Source: Nitrososphaerales archaeon (GTDB lineage Archaea; Thermoproteota; Nitrososphaeria; Nitrososphaerales; Gagatemarchaeaceae). Taken from it: a stretch of 16,586 bases of DNA. The notes under the pieces were generated by a model. That model was not told the DNA's origin and did not search any database. It was given only the letters and a program-made list of their open reading frames with translations. Below are positions 7,366 through 14,692 of the stretch, in pieces; position 1 is the stretch's first letter; each line of letters opens with the position of its first letter. The stretch covers positions 1-16,586 of the forward strand of contig JASHVT010000055.1 of the NCBI GenBank assembly GCA_030039515.1. The letters run 5' to 3'. The translations under genes and the position numbers were made by a program.

Positions 7366-9123
7366 TCAGAGAATGAGCGGCTCTTCCCAGGTGCCGAAGA
7401 CCTTCCTGCCCACCGCCACGATCTCTCCTAGCGTGGCGTACCTTGTCACTGCCTCCAGCATCGGGTAGATCGAGTTCGTGCTCTCGTTTTCGAACGCCCT
7501 CTGGATCCTCTGGAGGGACGCCTGGACCTTCGCCTCATCCCTGTCGCGCTTGACCTGCCTGAGCCTCCCCGTCTGGCTCTTCTGGGCGCTGAAGTCTATC
7601 TTGAGCGTCTCGATCGGCTTCTTCTCTTCCACTCCGTACTTGTTCACGCCCACGACCGAGTCCTTCCCCTGCTCGACCCTCCTTGACAGCCTGTACGAGT
7701 TCTCTGCTATCTCCTTCTGCAGGTATCCTGTCTCCACTGCCTTCAGGAGGCCTCCGGCAGAGTCTATCCTGTCGAAGTACTTGTACGCCTCTTCCTCGAG
7801 CTGCTCGGTCAGCCACTCGACGTAGTACGAGCCTCCCAAGGGGTCGGCGACGCTCGGGACTCCGGTCTCCTCCGCGATGACCTGCTGGGTCCTGAGCGCG
7901 ACCTCCACCGCCCTCTCAGTGGGGAGAGCCCACGCCTCGTCGTACGAGTTCGTATGGAGCGACTGCGTCCCTCCGAGCACGGCTGCGAGCGCCTCTATCG
8001 CCGTCCTGACCACGTTGTTCAGCGGCTGCTGCCAGGTCAGGGAGGCGCCCGACGTCTGCGTGTGGAACCTCATCAGGAGGCTCCTCTTGTCCTTCACCCC
8101 GTACTTCTCCCGGAGGACCGTCGCCCAGATCCTTCTTGCGGCCCTGAACTTCGCTATCTCCTCGAAGAAGTCCATCGTGGAGTTGAAGAAGAAGCTTAGG
8201 CGCGGCGCGAACTGTTCCACCTTCAGTCCCGCCTCCCTACCGAGCTCCAGGTAACCGAACCCATCTGCCAGGGTGAAGGCGAGCTCCTGGATAGCGCTCG
8301 ACCCCGCCTCACGTATGTGATATCCGCTGATGCTGATGTAGTTCCACAACGGCATCTCCTTCGTGCAGAACACCATCAGGTCCCTGACCAGCCTGAGGTG
8401 TGCCTCCGGGGGGTAGACCCACTCCTTCTGCGCGATGTACTCCTTCAGCATGTCCGCCTGTACAGTCCCCCTGAGCGCTGAGAGCGGCACCCCTCTCCTC
8501 TTCGCCACTCCCGCGTACATGCACGTCAGCACCGTCGCCGGCGCGTTGATGGTCATCGACGTGCTGACCTTGTCCAGCGGGATCCCCCCGAATATCACCT
8601 CCATGTCCTTCAGGGACGAAACGTTCACCCCGCACCTCCCGACCTCGCCGTGCGCCCTCTCGTGGTCGCAGTCGTAGCCGTAGAGGGTCGGCATGTCGAA
8701 GGCTATGCTGAGCCCGGTCTCCCCATGACTCAGGAGGTGCTTCAGCCTCTTGTTGGTGTCCTCGGGTGTCCCAAAGCCGGAGAACATCCTCATCGTCCAG
8801 AGCCTTCCTCTGTACATGTTGGGGTAGACCCCCCGCTCGAACGGGAACACTCCGGGGAACCCCTGACTCGCGTAGTCGAGGTCGGCGACGTCCGCCGGGG
8901 TGTACAGGGGCTTCAGGGGGACGCCCGACGCCGTCTGATAGTCCCCACGGAGCTCCGGCGAGCCCTTCGACCACTCGTCGTATACCTTCGACCTCCACTG
9001 CCTCATTCCTTCCGACACGGCCTCCATCGACTTCGCGTCGAACATCGGGCCGCGCTTCGCCCTCCTCTCCACAGTCTGCTTGACCTTCCGCTTCCAGTAC
9101 GCCTCGCGCCCGCTCCTGAGCAA
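7366..9123 (-). CDS. icmA: Large catalytic subunit of a B12-dependent acyl-CoA mutase, isobutyryl-CoA mutase type
   Basis: TIM-barrel subunit of a split adenosylcobalamin mutase (585 residues from TTG 9123; ~559 from ATG 9045). Family signatures include RGVYPNMYRGRLWTMRMFSG (97-116), TSMTINAPA, SISGYHIREAGSSAIQELAF and GGTQSLHTNSYDEA. Catalytic His269 (SGYH) and substrate-binding Gln222 are conserved. Two discriminating residues are not those of methylmalonyl-CoA mutase: the Tyr89 equivalent is Phe114 and the Arg207 equivalent is Gln232 (KEYIAQKEW). Phe/Gln is the pair of isobutyryl-CoA mutase. Residue 141 is Ala, not the Asp of 2-hydroxyisobutyryl-CoA mutase. The B12 subunit lies at 3045-3476 and the MeaB chaperone is divergent next door. 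A box A-like CATTTATC 30 nt before TTG 9123 supports that start, although residues 1-26 are an unusual basic extension. Usual automated label: methylmalonyl-CoA mutase. Confidence 0.9.
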   Translation of the reverse strand: MLRSGREAYWKRKVKQTVERRAKRGPMFDAKSMEAVSEGMRQWRSKVYDEWSKGSPELRGDYQTASGVPLKPLYTPADVADLDYASQGFPGVFPFERGVYPNMYRGRLWTMRMFSGFGTPEDTNKRLKHLLSHGETGLSIAFDMPTLYGYDCDHERAHGEVGRCGVNVSSLKDMEVIFGGIPLDKVSTSMTINAPATVLTCMYAGVAKRRGVPLSALRGTVQADMLKEYIAQKEWVYPPEAHLRLVRDLMVFCTKEMPLWNYISISGYHIREAGSSAIQELAFTLADGFGYLELGREAGLKVEQFAPRLSFFFNSTMDFFEEIAKFRAARRIWATVLREKYGVKDKRSLLMRFHTQTSGASLTWQQPLNNVVRTAIEALAAVLGGTQSLHTNSYDEAWALPTERAVEVALRTQQVIAEETGVPSVADPLGGSYYVEWLTEQLEEEAYKYFDRIDSAGGLLKAVETGYLQKEIAENSYRLSRRVEQGKDSVVGVNKYGVEEKKPIETLKIDFSAQKSQTGRLRQVKRDRDEAKVQASLQRIQRAFENESTNSIYPMLEAVTRYATLGEIVAVGRKVFGTWEEPLIL

Positions 9124-9150
9124 GCCAGCGCCGACAGCGGGGCGGGGTGA

Positions 9151-9182
9151 GATAAATGTCGCCTCTGTTCAACCGATAAATG
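9151..9182. promoter_or_regulatory. Divergent icmA/meaB promoter region with two GATAAATG elements
   Basis: The octamer GATAAATG occurs at 9151-9158 and again at 9175-9182, 24 bp apart. Read on the minus strand, the first gives CATTTATC, about 30 nt upstream of the icmA TTG at 9123. The second lies 30-37 nt upstream of the meaB ATG at 9212. These spacings fit one box A for each divergent gene. Confidence 0.45.
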
Positions 9183-9211
9183 CGACGCCGGCGGCGGGCC
9201 TCTGTACGTCA

Positions 9212-10123
9212 ATGCAGGTCTTGAAGCTCGCCTCCGCGGTCAGGGGAGGAGACCGCGCCGCCGTCGCGAAGGCGATCTCGCTGGCCGAAGACGACCCAGA
9301 CTCTGCGGGGGCCCTGATGAGGGCCCTGAGGCCGCCCAGAAGGGCATTCGTCATCGGTGTGACCGGCCCGCCCGGGACCGGGAAGAGCACCCTCGTTGGC
9401 AGGCTCATAGACGGCTACAGGCGGAACGGGCTCAAGGTCGGCGTCGTTGCCGTCGACCCGTCCAGCCCGATCACAGGGGGCGCTCTCCTCGGCGACAGGA
9501 TCAGGATGAAGGCCTACTCATCGGACGAAGGCGTGTTCATCAGGTCGATGGCTTCGCGGGGCTGGTCCGGCGGGCTGTCGAGGGCGGCCTCGGACGCGCT
9601 GCAGATTCTCGACTCCGCCGGGTTCGAGGTCACGATCCTAGAGACAGCCGGCATCGGCCAGGCGGACATCGAGGTCGTCGGCATCGCCCACGCGGTGCTC
9701 GTGGTCCTCATGCCAGGCATGGGGGACGACGTCCAGGCGTCAAAGGCGGGCCTGATGGAAGTGGGGGACGTGTATGTGGTGAACAAGTCCGACCTCGGGG
9801 GCGCGGGACAGATGGTGTCGAGCCTCTTCGCGATGCTCCGCGGCTCCAAAGGGAGGTCGCCCGCCGTCCTCACCGTCTCGGCGCTGAAAGGGGAAGGAAT
9901 CGACAGACTAATGCAGGCGACTGAAGCAATACGCTCACGGCTGGACGACGGGTCGGAGGAGCTGAAACTGCGGAGCATAAGGGGGATGGTGGTCGAGGCC
10001 GCGAAGGCCGAGGCGATGCGGAGAGTCGAGACGTCGTCGACATCCAAGGCAGACGCGCTCGCGAAGCTAGTGCTCGAAGGAAAGATCAGCGTAGCCGAGG
10101 CCGCAGCCAGACTCGTACAGTAA
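9212..10123 (+). CDS. meaB: MeaB/ArgK-type P-loop GTPase, mutase chaperone
   Basis: SIMIBI-class GTPase that loads and protects adenosylcobalamin in carbon-skeleton mutases. In the 303-residue protein from ATG 9212 the landmarks run in order: Walker A GPPGTGKSTL (~53-62), VDPSSPITGGALLGDRIRMK, the family ETAGIGQAD switch region (more often ETVGVGQSE), LMPGMGDDVQASKAG and the base-specificity motif NKSD. The frame can be extended to 9080, but that would overlap the icmA start and add a non-conserved segment. ATG 9212 gives MQVLKLASAVRGG, the usual family beginning. It stands alone here, whereas some isobutyryl-CoA mutases (IcmF) have it fused between the subunits. It converges on the citrate synthase gene with 5 bp between the stops. 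Confidence 0.93.
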   Translation: MQVLKLASAVRGGDRAAVAKAISLAEDDPDSAGALMRALRPPRRAFVIGVTGPPGTGKSTLVGRLIDGYRRNGLKVGVVAVDPSSPITGGALLGDRIRMKAYSSDEGVFIRSMASRGWSGGLSRAASDALQILDSAGFEVTILETAGIGQADIEVVGIAHAVLVVLMPGMGDDVQASKAGLMEVGDVYVVNKSDLGGAGQMVSSLFAMLRGSKGRSPAVLTVSALKGEGIDRLMQATEAIRSRLDDGSEELKLRSIRGMVVEAAKAEAMRRVETSSTSKADALAKLVLEGKISVAEAAARLVQ

Positions 10124-10128
10124 GGAAG

Positions 10129-11259
10129 CTACCTGCGTTCCGGCGGTACGTACTTCAGTCCTGCCGGGCCGACATACGTGGCGTCGGGCCTGATCAGCTT
10201 GTTCTCCTCGACCTGCTCGTTGTAGTGCGCCATCCATCCGAAGACCCTGCTCGCAGCGAAGATCGGTGTGTACAGCGGGATGTCGATTCCGAGGAAGTAG
10301 AAGATCGGGGCGGCGTAGTAGTCCAGGTTGGGGGGGAGCCGCTTCTTCTCCCACATCTCCTTCTCGAGCGCGTCGCACGTTCTGTATAGCATCTCGTCCC
10401 CCTTCCTCCTCTTGATCATCTCCCTGAGATACTCCTTGCAGAGCCTCGCCCTGGGGTCGAAGTCCTTGTAGACCCTGTGCCCGAAGCCGATCACCTTCTT
10501 CTTCTCCATGAGCGCCTCGTCGACGTACGAGACCGCGGCCTCCGGACTCTTCAGCTGGAGGAGCATCTGCATCGCGCCTTCGTTGGCGCCCCCATGCAAA
10601 GGCCCTTTGAGAGCTGCCAACCCTGCCGCGGCTGCCGCGTATGGGTCGGCGAGCGTCGAAGCGACGACCCTCACCGTGAACGAGGACGCGTTGAGGTCGT
10701 GCTCCATGTAGAAGATGAGCGTCCTCTCGAAGACCCACCTCTCGTAATCAGTTGCATCCCTGTCGGTGAGCATGCTCAGAAGACTGCCTGCGAACCCTCC
10801 TGCTCCTGCCGGCTCGAGGGGCGCCTCGCCGCGGGGAACGCGCCTGCAGTTGGCGACCAGCGTCGACATCTTCGCCTCGATGGACAGCTCCTTCCCTCTG
10901 ATGTCGCTCTCCCTGTCTATGCTCCCGAGCGCAGATGTCGCAGTCCTTAACACGTCGATCGGGTGCGCGTCAGGACCAAGATCGCCCATGATCTCGAAGA
11001 CCTTCGCCTCAACGTGAGACCTCTTCGCAAGGTCGGAGGAGAACGCCTTGAGCTCCGCGGGCTTGGGCAATTTCCCGCTCAGGACTAGGTACGCCGTCTC
11101 CTCGAACCCGGCATTCGCGGCGAGCTCCTCGATTGGGTATCCCCTGTAGAGCAGAGACCCGTCCGCATCGCTCTTCGCTATGGCCGTATCCGTCACCGCG
11201 ACGCCAGCCAGCCCCTTCGGCGCCCTGAGCTGCCCCTCCATCGAGCGACCCTTTTCCAT
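10129..11259 (-). CDS. prpC: Citrate synthase family enzyme, probably 2-methylcitrate synthase
   Basis: Condenses oxaloacetate with acetyl-CoA or propionyl-CoA. The 376-residue length is that of the short dimeric archaeal and PrpC enzymes. The catalytic set is visible: His222 (GPLHGGANEG), His261 (GFGHRVYKDFDPRA) and Asp313 (NLDYYAAPI). His187 in MEHDLNASSFTVRV contributes to oxaloacetate binding, and Arg338 also lies in a conserved position. Sequence alone does not separate citrate from methylcitrate synthase. The gene begins 7 nt after the 2-methylisocitrate lyase stop in the same operon, which favours 2-methylcitrate synthase, although such archaeal enzymes are often bifunctional. Start choice is ATG 11259; ATG 11241, preceded by AAAGGG, is the alternative. 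Confidence 0.9.
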   Translation of the reverse strand: MEKGRSMEGQLRAPKGLAGVAVTDTAIAKSDADGSLLYRGYPIEELAANAGFEETAYLVLSGKLPKPAELKAFSSDLAKRSHVEAKVFEIMGDLGPDAHPIDVLRTATSALGSIDRESDIRGKELSIEAKMSTLVANCRRVPRGEAPLEPAGAGGFAGSLLSMLTDRDATDYERWVFERTLIFYMEHDLNASSFTVRVVASTLADPYAAAAAGLAALKGPLHGGANEGAMQMLLQLKSPEAAVSYVDEALMEKKKVIGFGHRVYKDFDPRARLCKEYLREMIKRRKGDEMLYRTCDALEKEMWEKKRLPPNLDYYAAPIFYFLGIDIPLYTPIFAASRVFGWMAHYNEQVEENKLIRPDATYVGPAGLKYVPPERR

Positions 11260-11266
11260 GCCCGCC

Positions 11267-12160
11267 TTAAGCTCGTCTACGGCTGATGCGCCTCGCCTCG
11301 TCGAGCGCCTTGCTATCCGCCTGTTCGTACCTGTGATAGTCTATCAGGTCGTAGAACTGCTCGCGGGTCATCAGAGATGGAAGAATCCCCTTCTGCGTCC
11401 CTTCGGACTTCAGTGTTCTGAGAGCCGTCTCGACAGCCTTCATCGCGGCCCTGAAAGCTGTCACCGGGAAGATCACGAGACTGTAGCCCAGTCTCTCGAA
11501 ATCTTTCGCAGTCATGTAGGGCGTCTTGCCGAACTCAGTCATGTTGGCCATCAGCGGGATGTCGACCTTCCTCCTGAACTCCGCGAACTCCTCTCTGCTT
11601 TCGAGCGCCTCCGGGAAGACCATGTCGGCGCCTGCCCTCGCATAGGTGCGGGCGCGCTCGATTGCCGCGTCCATCCCCTCGACGGCCCTGGAGTCTGTGC
11701 GTGCTATGACGACGAAGTCATCGCCCGCAGCTTCTTTGGCGGATATCACCTTCTTCACCATCTCGTCCGTCGCGACGAGCTCCTTTCCGTCGAGGTGCCC
11801 GCAGCGCTTTGGGAGGACCTGGTCTTCGATGTGCATCCCCGCGGCGCCTGCGGCCCTCAACTCCTTGACTGCCCTCGCGACGTTGACCGCTTCGCCGAAC
11901 CCCGTGTCCGCGTCTGCGACTAGGGGGATGTCGACCTGCGAAGCGATTTCGCGGCACGCCCTAGACACCTCCGTCAGCGTCGTGATGCCGAGGTCAGGGA
12001 GGGCGAGCAGGTTGGAGAACCCTGCTCCAGAGAAATAGACTGCTTCGAATCCCACCTTCTCCGCGATCTTGGCTGCGGATGGGCTGAAGACCCCGGGTGC
12101 GACGACGATTCTCCCGCGTGAGACGATGTCCTTGAGGCGGAGGGTTCTCGCCCGGGCCAA
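11267..12160 (-). CDS. prpB: 2-methylisocitrate lyase
   Basis: Splits 2-methylisocitrate into pyruvate and succinate, the last step of the methylcitrate cycle for propionyl-CoA. The 297-residue protein belongs to the isocitrate lyase/PEP mutase family. It has the catalytic loop KRCGH (118-122), metal-binding Asp83 and Asp85 (VADADTGFG), HIEDQ (110-114), ARTDSRAVEGMDAAIERA, and the PrpB-like tail EGTQKGILPSLMTREQFYDL, which closely parallels E. coli PrpB. True isocitrate lyases are much longer. The start is TTG 12160, with an in-frame TAA at 12185-12187 and no other start between them. A weak box A-like GATAAGG lies about 27 nt upstream. It is the first gene of the prpB-prpC operon. 2-methylcitrate dehydratase is not in the window. 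Confidence 0.93.
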   Translation of the reverse strand: MARARTLRLKDIVSRGRIVVAPGVFSPSAAKIAEKVGFEAVYFSGAGFSNLLALPDLGITTLTEVSRACREIASQVDIPLVADADTGFGEAVNVARAVKELRAAGAAGMHIEDQVLPKRCGHLDGKELVATDEMVKKVISAKEAAGDDFVVIARTDSRAVEGMDAAIERARTYARAGADMVFPEALESREEFAEFRRKVDIPLMANMTEFGKTPYMTAKDFERLGYSLVIFPVTAFRAAMKAVETALRTLKSEGTQKGILPSLMTREQFYDLIDYHRYEQADSKALDEARRISRRRA

Positions 12161-12300
12161 GCGGTTGCGACCTTCTCGCCTCCCTTATCTCTCTTCTCGC
12201 AGACCACCATGGTCGCCACGCTCTGTCGCTTCTTCTTGGCGCGTGCCCAGTGTGACAGTTTCCACCGGAGTCTAGAGCACGAGTCCACGACCCGAACAGG

Positions 12301-12307
12301 ATTAAAG
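12301..12307 (+). promoter_or_regulatory. Box A of the alpha/beta hydrolase gene
   Basis: ATTAAAG is centred 26 nt upstream of ATG 12330, the distance expected for a leaderless archaeal transcript. The rest of 12161-12329 shows no coding or RNA gene that I can support. Confidence 0.5.
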
Positions 12308-12329
12308 CCACGTCGGGCGTCGGTTCAAC

Positions 12330-13061
12330 ATGCTCGACTCCCTGACGCACGAAGCCCCATCTGACGCGGTCCTCGTACATGGCGCAGGAGGGAACAACAT
12401 GCTCTGGAAGCGGAGCCTCCAGTTCCTCTCGGGAAAAGCGACGGCCTACGCGGTCGACCTGCCAGGCCACCCCTCTGGAGAGATCACATGCAGGACGATA
12501 GCGGACTACGCGGAGGCGGTGCACGGTTTCGTCATGGAGAAAGGGCTCTCGAGGCCGACAGTCTGCGGCCACTCGATGGGCAGCGCCATCGCACTCACGC
12601 TCTCGTTGGACTACCCGGAAGACGTCGGAGGCCTCATCCTCGCGGGCGCGGGTGCCAAGCTCGGTGTCCTCCCCTCCATCGTCGAGGGGCTCAGGGACAT
12701 GCCCCTGAAGGCGATAGAGAGCGCCATCACTCCCATGAGCTTTCATGCCATCGACCTCGGCCTGGGACGCGAGGCGAGGGCAGCGCTCTCCCTCTCGAAC
12801 CTCCCGGTCTTCCTCAACGACTACCTCGCCTGCGACGGCTTCGACGTCAGGGCCAGACTCCCGGAGATAACCGCGAAGACGCTAATCATCTGCGGGGACG
12901 ACGACAAGATGACCCCTCCAAAGTGGTCGCGGTTCCTCAACGAGAGGATAGTCGGCTCTGAAGCCGTCTACGTGAAAGACTGCGGACACATGCTCCCGCT
13001 GGAGAAGCCCGAGGCACTGGGGAAAGCGGTGCAGGCGTTCCTCGCCGGGCTCATCCGGTGA
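12330..13061 (+). CDS. Alpha/beta-fold hydrolase
   Basis: A 243-residue cytosolic hydrolase of the esterase/lactonase type; the substrate is unknown. The oxyanion-hole region LVHGAGGNN (15-23), nucleophile elbow GHSMGS (Ser82), an acidic residue in ICGDDDKMTPP (190-192), and the base His220 in CGHMLPLEKP give a complete triad. No signal peptide is present. The short cap (~110-170) has no recognised signature. The ATG follows a box A by 26 nt. Its last 11 bp overlap the 3' end of the convergent GPN GTPase gene. Position next to the methylcitrate operon could mean thioester or ester hydrolysis in acyl metabolism, but this is speculation. Confidence 0.9.
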   Translation: MLDSLTHEAPSDAVLVHGAGGNNMLWKRSLQFLSGKATAYAVDLPGHPSGEITCRTIADYAEAVHGFVMEKGLSRPTVCGHSMGSAIALTLSLDYPEDVGGLILAGAGAKLGVLPSIVEGLRDMPLKAIESAITPMSFHAIDLGLGREARAALSLSNLPVFLNDYLACDGFDVRARLPEITAKTLIICGDDDKMTPPKWSRFLNERIVGSEAVYVKDCGHMLPLEKPEALGKAVQAFLAGLIR

Positions 13062-13806
13062 ACTCTTCGCCGCCGCTGTAGAGTCTGGACAACTCGCCCA
13101 CCAGGGCGATCATCCCCTCCGAGGACGTCGCCGACACCGGATAGAGGTCCTCCCCCACCGACAGCTTCCTGACGCTCCTGAACAGCCCCGAGTAGAGAGA
13201 GTACTGCTCCCCTTGCGTCTTCGCCAGAGCGTCTTCGAACGACTTCGCATTCCTGCTCCAGCCGAGAATGGTCGCCGAAGACTCCTTCGCCATGTCCTTC
13301 TTGGTCAGCACGGATATCTTCGGTACGTTCATCCTGAGTCCCACGGACGCGGAGAGGAGCGCGATGGAGAGGAAGTTCGCCGGGGTGTTCGCGAGGAGCG
13401 GGTCGTAGAGGAACAGGAGCGCCTTCGAGTCAGCCTTGGTCTCCCTGATGACGAACTCCCCGCTCTCCCTGAAGGCGAACAGCTCGATCTGTCCCGGCGT
13501 GTCCACTATCACGTGCTCGGCATCGAAGGAGTCGATGTCGTCCTGTACCTCGCTCAGCTTCGTTGCGATCATGTCCGTCGCGAGCACCAGGGCGCCGTTG
13601 GGCCCCAGCCCGTACTCCTCCATCACCTGCTGGAGCTCGACCCTCTCCCTGACGTCAACGTCGGCGTCGTACGGGAGGTCCACGACTCCCGGGTCGAGGT
13701 TCACAGCGATCGCGTCTTCGTCCCTGTTCACGTACCACGCCTTCAGCGCGGCGGCGAGCGTCGACTTCCCTGACCCGGCCGTCCCCGTGACAAAGGTGAG
13801 GTCCGT
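13051..13806 (-). CDS. GPN-loop GTPase with a defective or non-canonical start
   Basis: Archaeal/eukaryotic GPN-family GTPase, whose eukaryotic relatives assist RNA polymerase II assembly; the archaeal role is not established. Motifs: P-loop GTAGSGKST (8-16 if ACG 13806 is residue 1), NLDPGV, GPN loop YGLGPNGALV, G3 DTPGQIE, G4 TKKD and G5 SATS. The ~251-residue length fits the family. The first canonical start in frame is GTG 13731, which would remove the whole P-loop and cannot be right. Upstream the frame reads TTG-ATG-TAG-ACG-GAC-CTC, so an ATG exactly where a start is expected is followed by TAG. Either ACG starts translation, or TAG is read through, or the sequence contains an error or mutation. 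It forms an operon with the CinA-like gene, whose TGA overlaps that ATG (TGATG). Confidence 0.85.
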   Translation of the reverse strand, partial: TDLTFVTGTAGSGKSTLAAALKAWYVNRDEDAIAVNLDPGVVDLPYDADVDVRERVELQQVMEEYGLGPNGALVLATDMIATKLSEVQDDIDSFDAEHVIVDTPGQIELFAFRESGEFVIRETKADSKALLFLYDPLLANTPANFLSIALLSASVGLRMNVPKISVLTKKDMAKESSATILGWSRNAKSFEDALAKTQGEQYSLYSGLFRSVRKLSVGEDLYPVSATSSEGMIALVGELSRLYSGGEEFTG

Positions 13807-13811
13807 CTACA

Positions 13812-14639
13812 TCAAGCCCCGCGCCCGCGCGCACCGCTCGGGGAAGATATGACGGTTCCTCCTGCGGCCCTGACCCAGGCCGCCATGTCAGCCGCGATCG
13901 CCTCGCCCTCTGACTCGACTGCGTCGCGTACCTTGCCGACGACCGCGACGTCCAGCTCAATCCTGGAGACCCCTTCCCTGGTCCCTCGCGGATGCGACTT
14001 GATGTACGCGCTAGGGTGCTCCCTGAGCTCCTTCGCGATCGCTGGCGCGAGCGCGGACTCGAGGACGCCCTCAAGCTTCAGCCTGACGTACTTCCTGTGC
14101 AGCGAACCCAGCTTCGCAAGCAGCTCAGGCTCGACAGTGCGCCTGAAGATGCTGCGCATCTCGGCGGGGACTCCCGGGAGCGAGAAGATGACGGTCCTGC
14201 CTGCCCGGAGCCTGACCCCTGGGGCGGTCCCGGCCTCGTTCCTGACGGGATCTGACCCTGCAGGAAGGATGGCCATCTTCCTCCTAGCTTTGGTCATCTC
14301 GACCCCTGCCAGCCCTCTCTCGGCATAGTGCTCCTTCACGAGGCGCAGCGCGGTCGGGTTGGGCTTGAGAGGGACGCCCAGCCCCCGGGCCAGTCCCTTC
14401 AGCGTCATGTCGTCGGGCGTAGGGCCGAGCCCTCCAACCACGATGATGAAGTCGGGGCGCCTCGCGATTGCCTCTCTGAGCGATGTCGATATCTCGTCCA
14501 GGTCGTCGTCCACCGTGGTCACCCGACTCAGCATGCTCCCCGCCCTGGCAAGCCTTCCGCCCACCCAGGCAGCATTGGTGTTCACAGTCCTCCCGATGAG
14601 AAGCTCCTTGCCGACGGTGAGCATCTCCACGTCAAGCAT
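13812..14639 (-). CDS. CinA-type protein with a MoCF (molybdopterin-binding) domain
   Basis: A 275-residue stand-alone member of the competence/damage-inducible CinA N-terminal family, of the MoaB/MogA fold. The N-terminus contains VGKELLIGRTVNTNAAW, with GGLGPTPDDMTLKGLARGLG at 69-88, the MoCF signature (family consensus GGLGPTxDD). FSLPGVPAEM follows near residue 173. The C-terminal NMN-deamidase domain of bacterial CinA is absent, as in archaeal homologues. The biochemical role, whether molybdopterin-like or nucleotide pyrophosphatase (the COG1058 activity), cannot be decided here. ATG 14639 has GGAGG upstream and a box A centred 26 nt before it. The stop overlaps the vestigial ATG of the GPN GTPase gene. 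Confidence 0.88.
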   Translation of the reverse strand: MLDVEMLTVGKELLIGRTVNTNAAWVGGRLARAGSMLSRVTTVDDDLDEISTSLREAIARRPDFIIVVGGLGPTPDDMTLKGLARGLGVPLKPNPTALRLVKEHYAERGLAGVEMTKARRKMAILPAGSDPVRNEAGTAPGVRLRAGRTVIFSLPGVPAEMRSIFRRTVEPELLAKLGSLHRKYVRLKLEGVLESALAPAIAKELREHPSAYIKSHPRGTREGVSRIELDVAVVGKVRDAVESEGEAIAADMAAWVRAAGGTVISSPSGARGRGA

Positions 14640-14661
14640 TGCCGCGCCTCCGAGACTCAGC

Positions 14662-14668
14662 CTTAAAA
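14662..14668. promoter_or_regulatory. Shared bidirectional box A between the CinA-like and Nudix genes
   Basis: CTTAAAA (GTTTTAAG on the other strand) is the only AT-rich element in the 53-bp divergent gap. Its centre is 26 nt from the CinA-like ATG and 28 nt from the Nudix ATG. Both distances fit archaeal box A to transcription-start spacing, so one TATA element may serve both leaderless genes. Confidence 0.5.
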
Positions 14669-14692
14669 CGAGTGTGAGCTTGCACGGGACAA

